Shown piece by piece: positions 6,764 through 14,248 of a DNA stretch of 14,552 nucleotides. Location: positions 12,866-27,417 of the forward strand of contig PNBP01000170.1 in assembly GCA_003136075.1 (NCBI GenBank), read 5' to 3'. Both the position numbers and the translations under genes were made by a program. The notes below the pieces were generated by a model, which was not told the origin of the DNA, did no database searches, and worked only from the letters and a program-made list of their open reading frames with translations. Source of the DNA: Methanoregula sp. Lineage in GTDB: Archaea; Halobacteriota; Methanomicrobia; Methanomicrobiales; Methanospirillaceae. Numbering within the stretch: position 1 is the first letter of the stretch; each line of letters opens with the position of its first letter.

Positions 6764-6833
6764 AGACGCTCCTTTGGGCTCCGGCAATGCCTCCACCCCC
6801 GCTGCTATGGCTCTCCTACATTGCGATGAGAAC
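6764..6833 (+). repeat. Dispersed structured element, copy 3 (diverged)
   Basis: It starts agacgctcct like copy 1 and ends acattgcgat followed by gagaac, close to copy 1. The middle (gcaatgcct, then ccccgctgctatggc) resembles copy 2 read on its own strand and the shared gctgtggc core. The main hairpin of copies 1 and 2 is weakened here. The hairpin at 6837-6868 follows directly. Confidence 0.6.
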
Positions 6834-7005
6834 CAAAAACAGTTCATTCATTGGTGAAATGACTGTTTGGTATTGGCATCTCCTTTTTCCAGATGCATTT
6901 CGGGCACTAAAAATTTTCCCCTTTCTTCGTCGTGGAATATAAAATTAATCGGGTGCTGAACCAACAGTATACCCTCATTATACTACTGAACAGACGTGGT
7001 CTGAA

Positions 7006-7022
7006 AAAAGTAAAAAGAGACC
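7006..7022 (-). terminator. T-rich terminator of the response regulator gene
   Basis: Just after the stop codon the minus strand reads tctctttttactttttt. This is a hairpinless T-rich tract of the type that ends archaeal transcripts. Confidence 0.45.
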
Positions 7023-7023
7023 G

Positions 7024-8193
7024 CTATGAAATCGGAATGGTCTTGTGCAACAGCGTATCGCGCTTCATGACCAGCATTTCATTCTCCGGGTTTTTCTTGA
7101 TTGCCAGTTGAACGATATTTAGGGCCGTATGGTAATTTTGTTTCTCCTCGAACAGCCGGATGAAATCCATCCAGAGGGAAACATTCTTCGGTTCGTAACT
7201 CAGGGCTTTTCCGAATGCGGCCATCGCCTCCTTGTTCATACCCATCGTTCCCAGGATCCGGCCTTTGGCCCCGAGGGCATAACCGGACTTTGGATTCGTT
7301 TCGAGTGCATGGTCCAGGATCCTGATCGCGTCCTCATTTTTCCCCATTTCATGCAGGACCACCGCTTTCTCGACAAGGAGTGTGAGGTTATCGCGGGTTA
7401 TTCCGAGTGCTATCTCTATCACGGCAAGGGCATCGGTATGCCTGCCAACACTGCAGAGGATCCGGCTTTTCTTGCACAGGGCATACTCGTTTGCCGGGTT
7501 GAGGCGGAGTGCCGTGTCGATGGCCCCGAGCGCCTCGTTTGTCCTTCCCATATTCTGGAGGACATCCCCTTTTTCTATCCAGATGGAAGCATCATTTGGA
7601 TCCTGTTCCAGGATCTCGATAAAGCACTGCAGGGCGGACTGATAATTACCCATGGACTGGTAATGGAGCCCATGATCATAGAGAGACTGAAGATCTTCCT
7701 GCCTCACGTGGTGCTGGGCCGGTATCACGCGTACCGGCTGCACGACGGGTTTAACGATCGCATCCGGCCTGGCACTCTTTGCTGCTGCAGGTTCTGGTTC
7801 ACGGGGCGGTTCTGTCCGGAGCCGGTAGTTGAAGAGCGCAATTTCAATATTGGAGATGAGGTCATTTGCTGAAAAGGGTTTGATAATATAGCCATAGGTA
7901 TTGGGGGTCTTGGCACGTTCCAGGATCTGCTCGTTAAATTCTCCGGTCACAAAGATGATCGGGATCCTGTTCCGTGAACTGAGGATACGGGCAACGGTGA
8001 TGCCATCGGTATCCCCCTTGAGGCCGATATCCATCAGGATCACATCGCATGGTGTCCCGGGGATTTTTGAGAGTACTTCATCCCCGGATTCTGCCATACC
8101 GGCGATGGCATAGCCTTTGCCTGCGAGGATCTGCTGGATAAGGTGGGATATGATCGGATCATCCTCGACAATGAAAACCCGGGTGGGTGTCAT
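7024..8193 (-). CDS. Response regulator receiver fused to TPR repeats
   Basis: A 389-residue cytoplasmic signalling protein. Residues 4-120 are a CheY-like receiver with the acidic pair D11/D12, the phosphoacceptor D55 (VILMDIGLKGDTDG), the switch Thr T83 (FVTGE) and K105 in IIKPF. A proline- and alanine-rich linker follows (about 123-165). Roughly six TPR units then run from about 170 to 385, each with the A..Y/C...L...P spacing (for example ASIWIEKGDVLQNMGRTNEA). There is no DNA-binding or enzymatic output domain, so output is probably through protein contacts on the TPR surface. No histidine kinase is encoded nearby, so its partner is elsewhere. The ATG at 8193 has an AGGTGA site just before it. 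Receiver-TPR fusions of this kind are common in Methanomicrobia. Confidence 0.9.
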   Translation of the reverse strand: MTPTRVFIVEDDPIISHLIQQILAGKGYAIAGMAESGDEVLSKIPGTPCDVILMDIGLKGDTDGITVARILSSRNRIPIIFVTGEFNEQILERAKTPNTYGYIIKPFSANDLISNIEIALFNYRLRTEPPREPEPAAAKSARPDAIVKPVVQPVRVIPAQHHVRQEDLQSLYDHGLHYQSMGNYQSALQCFIEILEQDPNDASIWIEKGDVLQNMGRTNEALGAIDTALRLNPANEYALCKKSRILCSVGRHTDALAVIEIALGITRDNLTLLVEKAVVLHEMGKNEDAIRILDHALETNPKSGYALGAKGRILGTMGMNKEAMAAFGKALSYEPKNVSLWMDFIRLFEEKQNYHTALNIVQLAIKKNPENEMLVMKRDTLLHKTIPIS

Positions 8194-8270
8194 TCACCTG
8201 CCCTCGTTTATCGTATCTCCGCCAAAAAGATCCGGTCCGGACATGATATTTTGGGATATGATGTCCTTGG

Positions 8271-8283
8271 AAATATATTTATC
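8271..8283 (-). promoter_or_regulatory. TATA-box promoter of the response regulator gene
   Basis: The minus strand reads ataaatatatttcc here. The predicted start near 8250 gives a leader of about 55 bases, and an AGGTGA ribosome site lies just upstream of the ATG at 8193. Confidence 0.45.
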
Positions 8284-8613
8284 AGTTTGTATTCTGGTGT
8301 TCCGGTGCGCCTGCGACTGGTGATTGAAAGTTCCTGCAATTCTTTGATTTCCTGCCCACAGGATCTTATACTATCCGAAATCCCCTCCTGCGAATACTTC
8401 GTTCTCCTGACCCGGACAAGGCCTGGGCAGCCCCGGTCATCAATCACGAGAGGATGCCGGTTAACCGGCAATTATAACGAGATCCTCAAACATTCCACGA
8501 CATAAAATGGCAATTTTGGATCCTGAAGAGAGCAGGTTAAAAAAAATCCTCCCGTGTATTTTGTTTCGAAGGTACCTCTTTTGTTGATACTGTCTGCTGG
8601 AGTGTGACGTTTT

Positions 8614-8630
8614 TGATACGAAATTTAATA
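8614..8630 (+). promoter_or_regulatory. TATA-box promoter of vapBC
   Basis: tgatacgaaatttaata contains a TATA box at 8621-8630. The expected start, near 8652, is only a few bases before the ATG at 8655. This suggests a leaderless transcript and rules against in-frame ATGs at 8604 and 8631. Confidence 0.55.
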
Positions 8631-8654
8631 ATGTGTCCTGCTGTAGTCTATAGC

Positions 8655-8918
8655 ATGACGCAGGCAATTCCGCACACTCAGGATCATGATCTGACCGAAC
8701 GGAGGGGGAAAGTTCATAAGACCACTATTCAGGTTGCTCCTCATACCAAGGATTACCTGGATAAAATCAAAGAACAGTCGGGCGTCGAAACCTATGATCA
8801 GGCAATTCTGTTCCTGATCCGCGAGCGACGGAAACATCTCCCGTCGTCATTCGGAAAATTGCCCGGCATCGGTCATTTTACCCGCGAGGAGGATGATTCT
8901 CATCGGGTTCGTCATTGA
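8655..8918 (+). CDS. VapB-type antitoxin
   Basis: An 87-residue protein, probably the antitoxin for the PIN toxin that overlaps its end by 26 bases. A KTTIQVAPHTKDYLDKIKE segment followed by ETYDQAILFLIRERR fits a ribbon-helix-helix-like DNA-binding unit. The acidic C-terminal tail (FTREEDDSHR) is typical of the part that wraps the toxin. I chose the ATG at 8655 from the promoter position: the upstream in-frame ATG would lie before the predicted transcript start. Such antitoxins usually repress their own operon. The family assignment is by pattern and by its partner. Confidence 0.75.
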   Translation: MTQAIPHTQDHDLTERRGKVHKTTIQVAPHTKDYLDKIKEQSGVETYDQAILFLIRERRKHLPSSFGKLPGIGHFTREEDDSHRVRH

Positions 8919-9285
8919 TACGTGGGTATGGGTTGAATATTATCTTGGTGAAGATTCACGGGTGAATGAGTATATCGAAAACGACAGCCTTGACTTGTTC
9001 ACGTCCACAATTACCCTTACCGAGATGATAAAATTCCTTCATCAGAACCACGAGAATCCCGAGAATATCCGCCATGTTGTTTCAGAAATCGGTATCCGGA
9101 GTCTTGTTATTCCGGTGACGGAAGATATTGCCATTCTTGCGGGTGAATTTAAAAAAGAGGGATTTGCTGGCGGGATTGCCGACACCATCATCCTCGCAAC
9201 AGCCCGATCCGGGGGTCACAAGGTGGTCACTGGTGACCCTCATTTCAAAGCGATATCGGATGCCGTGTTCATTAAAACCGGCTGA
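8893..9285 (+). CDS. VapC-type PIN-domain ribonuclease toxin
   Basis: A 130-residue PIN protein of usual VapC length. The acidic active-site set is visible: D9 in FVIDTWVW, E44 in TLTEMIKF, D97 in GGIADTIILATA and D115 in VTGDPHF. VapC toxins are Mg-dependent RNases that cut tRNA or rRNA and are held inactive by VapB. The ATG overlaps the antitoxin gene by 26 bases, which fits coupled translation. A purine-rich GAGGAGG abuts the ATG directly, unusually close for a ribosome site, so the true start could be a few codons later. The RNA target is unknown. Confidence 0.85.
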   Translation: MILIGFVIDTWVWVEYYLGEDSRVNEYIENDSLDLFTSTITLTEMIKFLHQNHENPENIRHVVSEIGIRSLVIPVTEDIAILAGEFKKEGFAGGIADTIILATARSGGHKVVTGDPHFKAISDAVFIKTG

Positions 9286-9315
9286 CCTTTTTTATCCGGG
9301 AATATGGTTACCCCG
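9286..9315 (+). terminator. T tract downstream of vapC
   Basis: A run of six T at 9288-9293 follows the vapC stop at once. A weak ccggg/cccgg stem lies a little further on (about 9296-9316). The T-rich signal is plausible for an archaeal terminator. Confidence 0.4.
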
Positions 9316-9547
9316 GAAGCAGATTTCTGCTGGATCCCTGAGAGAGAGAACCGGGTTTTGCCTGCCACATCCGGGCAATGCCGAACCGTACAGAAAATCC
9401 CGCTCCCACCTTCCCGAGCTTATGGACAAGTCCATTTCAACAAAAACAGAAAAATTATCCTTAAGCGGACATAAACCCTGTCAACAAAACAGACATTAAT
9501 TGTGGCACTCTCCACCTAAGGAATTGTCCGGCTACGTCCCGATCTGG

Positions 9548-10930
9548 TTATTTCCCCATGCCCAGATCGGAAATTTCACGGATGAAATACCCCTCGCGGA
9601 TCAGGGTTTCTCTACCTTTTATCGTACGGGCAGCCACACCCAGGGTCATGGGGCCTGTCAACCCTTTGACAAGCGGTATCTTCTGTTCAAGGGTATGCAG
9701 AATGCTTCGGGCATCAGACTCCAAAAGATGCCGGTTTTTGATCTCTACCGCGAGATTGCCAGCCGGGCCAAGGCCGAGAAGATCAATCTCGTCTCCACGC
9801 CGGTTCCACCAGGAGCCGATACGCTCGTACTGGCTGGCGAGATCCTCTCTCAGGAGCGTGCGTACCATTTCTTCAAATGCACGGCCGGAGAATCCCTTCC
9901 ATTCAGACAGGATCTTTTCTTTGAGAAGACCGTACTGTCCGCTCTGGTACAGGCTCATGTTACGGTAGATATACCGGGCATAGAACCGGAAAAAATTGTC
10001 CGAAAAGATATATCTCCCCATCTTCGAATGCCGGTCATATTCAGTTACCGGGACCCGGTACTCAATGATCCCAAGCAGGTCGGTGAGATCTTTGAGATAC
10101 GGCGGCAGCGAAGTCGGTGCCAGATGGGTAAAGTCCGCAATTTCCTTCTGGGCACCTTTACCCTCCGCGATAGCTGCAAGGATCTCGTGGTACGTTGCAT
10201 GCTCCCTGCCAAACTCTTCAATGAGCACATCACTCATCTCCCTCCTGAATGGCGCGAGATCATGAAGAACAAGGGAGTCGAGTGCATCCTCAAGGTTCGT
10301 ACACTGGTATTTTTCAAGAAATGTGCAATAGTAAATAGTCCCGCCAAAAAGAAGGTAGAGATCCAACTGCGCTTCGGGATCTTTAATACCGAGGTCTGCA
10401 AGAATCCCCGCACAGTCCCGGGGTAAAAACGGGCGGAGCGTGAGGATGTTATCAGCCCGTTTGAAAAGTGGCGATTCCCCCTCAAGAAAGATTTTTCTGA
10501 TCATTCCCACCGAAGATCCTGAAATGATGAAAAAAACACCTGAGGTTTTACTTTTCATGTCCCAGAAACGCTGTACCTGGGAAATAAACGACGGATGGAT
10601 CTTTAAGAACCGCTGGAACTCATCGAAAACGACAATAACCGGCTGTTCATACGAGAAGAGAAATTCAAGCAGGGCTTCGGGAGTTTCGATTTTAACATAG
10701 CCGGGCATATCAAGAATTGTTGCAGTATAACGCCCGAACTCCTCCATCATGATGTCGATACTCTTGTTCTGGTCGACATAATAGTAGAGCGATTTTTTAT
10801 CCCGGCAGAACTCCCTGATGAGTTCGGTTTTCCCGACACGCCTTCGGCCGGTGATGACCAGAAACGATGGAGGTGTTCTTTTCAGCTGCTCCATGAGGGT
10901 GCGCTCCTTCTCCCGGTCGTAGAATCTCAT
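9548..10930 (-). CDS. Archaeal P-loop ATPase with C-terminal DUF234 nuclease-like domain
   Basis: A 460-residue protein of the archaeal ATPase (PF01637-type) plus DUF234 architecture, a STAND/AAA-like group greatly expanded in methanogens and of unknown cellular role. Walker A is GRRRVGKT (28-35), Walker B VIVVFDEF (98-105, D103/E104), and IISGSSVG (135-142) fits a sensor strand. A winged-helix-like region lies at about 245-310. The C-terminus has a PD-(D/E)XK-type pattern: E353/E354 in RAFEEM, D380-E-I-D383, and VEIK (395-398). I start at the ATG at 10930 with RFYDREKER, the usual N-terminus. The in-frame extension to 11005 is a run of isoleucines encoded by an AT-rich repeat and is probably promoter. 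It stands alone, apparently leaderless. Confidence 0.85.
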   Translation of the reverse strand: MRFYDREKERTLMEQLKRTPPSFLVITGRRRVGKTELIREFCRDKKSLYYYVDQNKSIDIMMEEFGRYTATILDMPGYVKIETPEALLEFLFSYEQPVIVVFDEFQRFLKIHPSFISQVQRFWDMKSKTSGVFFIISGSSVGMIRKIFLEGESPLFKRADNILTLRPFLPRDCAGILADLGIKDPEAQLDLYLLFGGTIYYCTFLEKYQCTNLEDALDSLVLHDLAPFRREMSDVLIEEFGREHATYHEILAAIAEGKGAQKEIADFTHLAPTSLPPYLKDLTDLLGIIEYRVPVTEYDRHSKMGRYIFSDNFFRFYARYIYRNMSLYQSGQYGLLKEKILSEWKGFSGRAFEEMVRTLLREDLASQYERIGSWWNRRGDEIDLLGLGPAGNLAVEIKNRHLLESDARSILHTLEQKIPLVKGLTGPMTLGVAARTIKGRETLIREGYFIREISDLGMGK

Positions 10931-10970
10931 AATGATTATAGATATAATGATTACAGATATAATTATTATT
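10931..10970. repeat. 15-base tandem repeats at the ATPase promoter
   Basis: aatgattatagatat (10931-10945) is repeated at 10946-10960 with one mismatch, and a partial third unit follows (aattattatt). On the minus strand this array provides the TATA-like sequence for the ATPase, about 16-31 bases before its ATG. Copy-number change here could alter promoter spacing. Confidence 0.6.
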
Positions 10971-11009
10971 GTCTTTGTTCCCTGACCCGGAGTGCCTCCG
11001 CCCACGACT

Positions 11010-11204
11010 AACGTTGAGGGTATACGTATCTAGGGAATGTATCGGAAGCCCTCGTTTAAGCTGGACAATAATCCAGCCTTCACTGACGTCAACGAGATTT
11101 TCCCTGCACTCTTCCCGTGTCGGATCTGGTGCCCGGACCCCGGCCGGTTCCGGCACTTCCCCATACCAGGGTTCCTTTGTCTTCAATAATCCCGTGCCAT
11201 GCAT
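11010..11204 (-). pseudogene. HicB-like (UPF0150) antitoxin remnant
   Basis: The minus-strand frame contains EPWYGEVPEPAGV, then TREECRENLVDVSEGWIIV, then LKRGLPI. This is the conserved run of HicB-family antitoxins (WY.GE.P...GV, T.EECR..L, .GWI...L..GLPI). The N-terminal strand expected before WYGEVPE is missing: a stop codon lies six codons before the ATG, and no ribosome site is seen. Past 11010 the frame runs into the AT-rich repeat and the ATPase gene. No HicA-like toxin is nearby. I read it as a decayed fragment; a short functional variant cannot be excluded. Confidence 0.5.
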
Positions 11205-11352
11205 GAAAGAGGGTTTTTTTCACTATAGTTCAGTATCCTATTTTTTCATCCGGGAGAGAACTATTCTAATCCTGTCGTGGCCAAGCATATGTCCACACCA
11301 GCATTCCGGTACCGGTTCTTCGTGGTTAAGGAGAGAACAGGAGAAAAAGAGG

Positions 11353-11363
11353 GGATTTATTAT
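11353..11363 (+). promoter_or_regulatory. Possible TATA box of manC
   Basis: ggatttattat lies about 50 bases before the ATG at 11408, predicting a start near 11387 and a leader of about 20 bases. No clear ribosome site precedes the ATG. The rest of the spacer 11205-11398 contains only a ccggtaccgg palindrome (11307-11316). Confidence 0.35.
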
Positions 11364-11407
11364 CGGAAACGGTGAATAGAAAATAACACATACCGGACGT
11401 GCACCAG

Positions 11408-12766
11408 ATGAAAACGCTCATTCTTGCCGGCGGAAGCGGGACCCGGCTTTTTCCCATCAGCAGGGAGAAGTATCCAAAACAGTTTTTAAAAATTTTTGAT
11501 GCCGAGTCCCTGTTCCAGAAAACCCTGAAACGCGCCCGGCATTTTTCCTCCGATGACGAGATTTATATTATTACCAATCAGGACCAGAAATTCCTGGCAC
11601 GGGACCAGGCAGAGGAATCAGGGTGCGCCTGCCACATTCTCACCGAGCCGGCCAGCAAAAATACCCTCCCGGCACTCTATTACGGATTACAGGCCATCGC
11701 TCACGACCACGGGCCCTCCACGGTTGCAGTTCTCCCCTCCGATCACCTCGTACAGGATACGTCTGCCTATGGTGATGCATTCCGGTCCGCAGAGGATCTT
11801 GCACAGGATTACCTTGTGGTGTTTGGGATCACCCCGGTCTTCCCGCACACCGGCTTTGGCTATATCTGTCCGGGCGACGCGGTGAAAAATGGCTACCTGG
11901 TTAAAAAATTTGTCGAAAAACCGGACTATGATACGGCTGTCAGGTATATCCAGGAGGGCTATCTCTGGAACAGCGGGATGTTCCTGTTCACTACGGATAT
12001 GTTCTTTGAAGAATGCAGGAAGCATGCTCCCGGGATTGCAGACGCTTTTGCCCACCCCCCAAGTGACGCCTTCCGGGAGGTCCCCGGCATTTCGATCGAC
12101 TATGGCCTGATGGAAAAAACTGATCGTTCGGCGGTCGTGCCCCTGCGTGTGCCCTGGGATGATCTCGGAAACTTTGATGCGATCTACTCGGTATTTGAAA
12201 AAAACGGGAACAACAATGCGGTGGTGGGAGAGTACATCGGCATCGAATCGAGCAGGAACCTCGTCATCAGTAACCGTCTGGTGACCACGATCGGTGTCGA
12301 TGACTTTGTCATCATCGAGACTGACGATGTGATTCTTGTTGCCCCCCGCGACCGTGCCCAGGAGGTTAAAAAAATTGTGAACGTCCTCAAGGCAAAGAAC
12401 GATGAGCGGGTGGTGCTTCATACCACGGTTCACCGGCCATGGGGGTCCTACACGAGGCTTGAGGACGGGCAGTTCTATACGATCAAACGTCTCAGTGTCC
12501 CCCCCAAAAAACGGTTGTCGCTCCAGCTGCACCACCACCGGAGCGAGCACTGGGTGGTGGTCACCGGAACGGCAAAAGTGACCGTTGACGGGAAGGAGTT
12601 TTTCCTGCGGAAAGGCGAGAGTACGTTTGTCCCCATCGGATCCGTCCATCGGCTCGAAAACCCGGGGCTGTTCGCGCTCGAAATCATTGAAGTCCAGATT
12701 GGCGAATATATTACCGAAGATGATATTTTAAGGTTTGACGATGATTATGGCAGGCTGGAACAATAA
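11408..12766 (+). CDS. manC: Bifunctional mannose-1-phosphate guanylyltransferase / mannose-6-phosphate isomerase
   Basis: A 452-residue type II ManC. The N-terminal nucleotidyltransferase would make GDP-mannose from GTP and mannose-1-phosphate. The C-terminal cupin would interconvert fructose-6-phosphate and mannose-6-phosphate. Motifs are LAGGSGTRLFPIS (6-18) with K24 of YPKQF, LPSDH (109-113), FVEKP (168-172), WDDLGNFDAIY (250-260), then the isomerase part with RPWG (343-346), metal-binding QLHHHRSEHW (373-382), and the ending TEDDILRFDDDYGR. Length is normal for the family. The ATG at 11408 fits the family N-terminus better than the GTG at 11399. The product feeds mannosylated lipids, glycoproteins or exopolysaccharide. 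It is convergent with the isomerase copies; phosphomannomutase is not in the window. Confidence 0.93.
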   Translation: MKTLILAGGSGTRLFPISREKYPKQFLKIFDAESLFQKTLKRARHFSSDDEIYIITNQDQKFLARDQAEESGCACHILTEPASKNTLPALYYGLQAIAHDHGPSTVAVLPSDHLVQDTSAYGDAFRSAEDLAQDYLVVFGITPVFPHTGFGYICPGDAVKNGYLVKKFVEKPDYDTAVRYIQEGYLWNSGMFLFTTDMFFEECRKHAPGIADAFAHPPSDAFREVPGISIDYGLMEKTDRSAVVPLRVPWDDLGNFDAIYSVFEKNGNNNAVVGEYIGIESSRNLVISNRLVTTIGVDDFVIIETDDVILVAPRDRAQEVKKIVNVLKAKNDERVVLHTTVHRPWGSYTRLEDGQFYTIKRLSVPPKKRLSLQLHHHRSEHWVVVTGTAKVTVDGKEFFLRKGESTFVPIGSVHRLENPGLFALEIIEVQIGEYITEDDILRFDDDYGRLEQ

Positions 12767-12826
12767 CCTGATTTTATTTTGCTGGTGAGCTACAGATGGG
12801 AAAAAGGGCGTTCGAAATAAAACGAA

Positions 12827-13360
12827 CTAAATTGACCTGATAAAAAAGTCATTAAAGTGTTCGGGATTGTTCAGTAACCCGGCGATCCGATCATTTCCAA
12901 TACCCTCGTATAATGAGTTGTGAATCCCGAAATCGCCTGATACTGAACAAATAGTTTTAATTTTTTGCAACGGTGGACCATCCCCGTAGGCAGGATTTTT
13001 TTTGATGGTCCCCCCGATAAGTTCATAACGGGCAGCCCCGTGCATGTTTTCATACAATGCATACTCACGGGAAAACGCTGTTGAGACAAGATTTGCCATG
13101 GTGAGGGTTTCATCCAGCGTGGGATTTATCGTGACATGTCCATATCCCGGGGGAATACAGAAGATATCACCCTTGCGGGCTTCGAGGAGAACACTATCAT
13201 CGGGAGCTTTTGCCGGGAGGAGAAAATGGGCGAACCCCTCCATGACTTCATATAATTCCAGGTATCCGGCACCGGCCCGGTTATCAGGATGGTAATGACC
13301 TTTTGTTTTTACCTGCTCCCCGCCAAGATTCGCCGGGGGGATGACGGTACTATCGTAGCG
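12827..13360 (-). pseudogene. Cupin glucose-6-phosphate isomerase, 5'-truncated copy A
   Basis: Clear homology to the archaeal cupin phosphoglucose isomerase (PF06560) begins at RYDSTVIPP and runs through KTKGHYHP (metal-binding His residues), ELYEV, IPPGYGHVTINP, MANLV and ENMHGAARYELIGG to a normal C-terminus. The frame is open up to a stop at 13433, but no ATG, GTG or TTG occurs before the ATG at 13243. That ATG lies after GHYHP, so the product from it would lack two metal ligands. About 70 N-terminal residues seen in Methanomicrobia homologues are missing; the sequence diverges upstream of RYD. It lies downstream of the PIN gene on the same strand. Most likely a broken duplicate of the gene at 14316. 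A non-standard start is a weaker alternative. Confidence 0.75.
12967..13054 (-). repeat. Near-identical block shared by the two isomerase copies (copy A side)
   Basis: These 88 bases match 14465-14552 with a single difference (12985 against 14483, changing Gly to Arg). Just 3' in gene sense (below 12967) the two copies diverge strongly. The right limit is set by the window edge. Confidence 0.9.
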
Positions 13361-13465
13361 AGAGGGGGTTTGAACATATACATGGTGTACTAAGCTTAAA
13401 TTTTTTAAAAATTCCGTTGCGAATAACTGAAATTATGAGAGAATACGGAGTTATATGGTGATGAT

Positions 13466-13954
13466 CTATTTTAGGAATGGAATTACCGTTTTAAGATCTA
13501 TATCGCGCAAAAGCCAGGAATAGATAGTCCTTCGTTCACTGATATGGTGCATTCCCCGGTCATCAGTAAAGAGGGGGATCGAATTCTGCTCGGCAATTGC
13601 CAGAAAATAGGTATCAAAACCCTGGCAGCCTTCATTGATTGCAATTATTTTTGCAGATTCAATAAGGTGTTCTTCGGGTACAATCGTAAAACTTGTTTCA
13701 ACCTCATTCCAGATCTCTTCTGATGAAGAGGTATTCGCGAGTCTTGTTGATACAGCCGCAATCTCAATAAGACCACAACGTGGAAGGAACACCTCAATCC
13801 CATGTTCCTCGAAAAGAGCGAGCAGTGCCACACAGGATTTATGGGTCTTTAATTCACGGGAATACGTTTGCCCGGCGCCTGCTTTGTGTGATGGTGAGAA
13901 TAGTGCTTTTATGATAACGGAAGTATCGATGACACAAGAAGAAAAATTATTCAT
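13466..13954 (-). CDS. PIN-domain ribonuclease (VapC-like toxin)
   Basis: A 162-residue PIN-fold protein with active-site acids D10 in CVIDTSV, E64 in GLIEIAA, D114 in GFDTYFLAIAE, and D131/D132 in LFTDDRGM. It is longer than the VapC at 8893 and belongs to a different branch. The 8-base overlap with the upstream AF2212-like gene fits a two-gene toxin-antitoxin operon with coupled translation. Expected role: RNA cleavage when released from its antitoxin. It sits between two isomerase copies, with the truncated copy's open frame starting about 30 bases downstream, so this locus was probably assembled by insertion or duplication. The RNA target is unknown. Confidence 0.85.
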   Translation of the reverse strand: MNNFSSCVIDTSVIIKALFSPSHKAGAGQTYSRELKTHKSCVALLALFEEHGIEVFLPRCGLIEIAAVSTRLANTSSSEEIWNEVETSFTIVPEEHLIESAKIIAINEGCQGFDTYFLAIAEQNSIPLFTDDRGMHHISERRTIYSWLLRDIDLKTVIPFLK

Positions 13955-14150
13955 CTCTCATTCTTCTCCGGGTCTTCAGGAGGAGTTGATCAATGTCTTC
14001 CTTTGCTTCCGGCTCCCCAAACTTTTTTACAAACTCTGAAAATTTTTTTCGGATTACGACTTCCACCCGGGTATGTTCCGGCAGATTCACCGGATCTTCA
14101 AGTACCAGCATACCGTCTTTGTATATTGCATACGTTTTGATAGCTGACAT
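13947..14150 (-). CDS. AF2212-like (DUF104) antitoxin
   Basis: A 67-residue protein with the DUF104/AF2212 pattern: an N-terminal strand pair IKTYAIYKDGMLVLEDPVNL followed by PEHTRVEVVI, then a charged helical tail rich in K, E and R (about 37-67) that would bind the PIN partner. The start is supported by AAGGGG (complement of 14156-14161), five bases before the ATG, and by the TATA box at 14190-14202. It overlaps the PIN gene by eight bases. Function as antitoxin is inferred from family and layout. Confidence 0.82.
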   Translation of the reverse strand: MSAIKTYAIYKDGMLVLEDPVNLPEHTRVEVVIRKKFSEFVKKFGEPEAKEDIDQLLLKTRRRMRDE

Positions 14151-14189
14151 ATAAACCCCTTAAATGAATTTTACTTAGTGATTAATAGA

Positions 14190-14202
14190 TGGGTATAAAA
14201 GA
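14190..14202 (-). promoter_or_regulatory. TATA-box promoter of the PIN/AF2212-like operon
   Basis: The minus strand reads atcttttataccc, a good archaeal TATA box. The predicted start near 14170 gives a leader of about 20 bases containing the AAGGGG ribosome site. The module therefore has its own promoter independent of the upstream isomerase. Confidence 0.6.
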
Positions 14203-14248
14203 TAATGATTGTGATTGAAATGAAAATATCAGCCTGATTCATTGTTAC

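Larger units (their letters stand above)
6501..7023. other. Spacer between the cassette and the response regulator gene
   Basis: It contains element copy 3 (6764-6833) and, directly after it, a hairpin with arms aaacagttcatt and aatgactgttt (6837-6868, one bulge). The 110-residue plus-strand frame at 6610-6942 overlaps the repeat and has no recognisable features, so it is not called as a gene. Confidence 0.6.
8194..8654. other. Divergent intergenic region with a 16-base palindrome
   Basis: This 461-base region separates the divergently transcribed regulator and toxin-antitoxin genes. It contains their promoters and the perfect palindrome tgccggttaaccggca at 8455-8470. Frames on both strands (for example 8208-8471 and 8143-8505) lack family features and good starts. 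Confidence 0.5.

Noticed and set aside
6610..6942. 110-residue plus-strand frame
   Set aside because: It runs through element copy 3 and its hairpin, shows no domain, and the corresponding frame is not conserved in the other element copies.
10931..11005. N-terminal extension of the ATPase as a signal or membrane segment
   Set aside because: The isoleucine run comes from AT-rich tandem repeats that look like a promoter. Family members begin at the RFYDRE motif.
10981..11010. tgcctccgccc near 10994 as a fourth copy of the dispersed element
   Set aside because: Only about 11 bases match, and neither hairpin nor the conserved ends are present.
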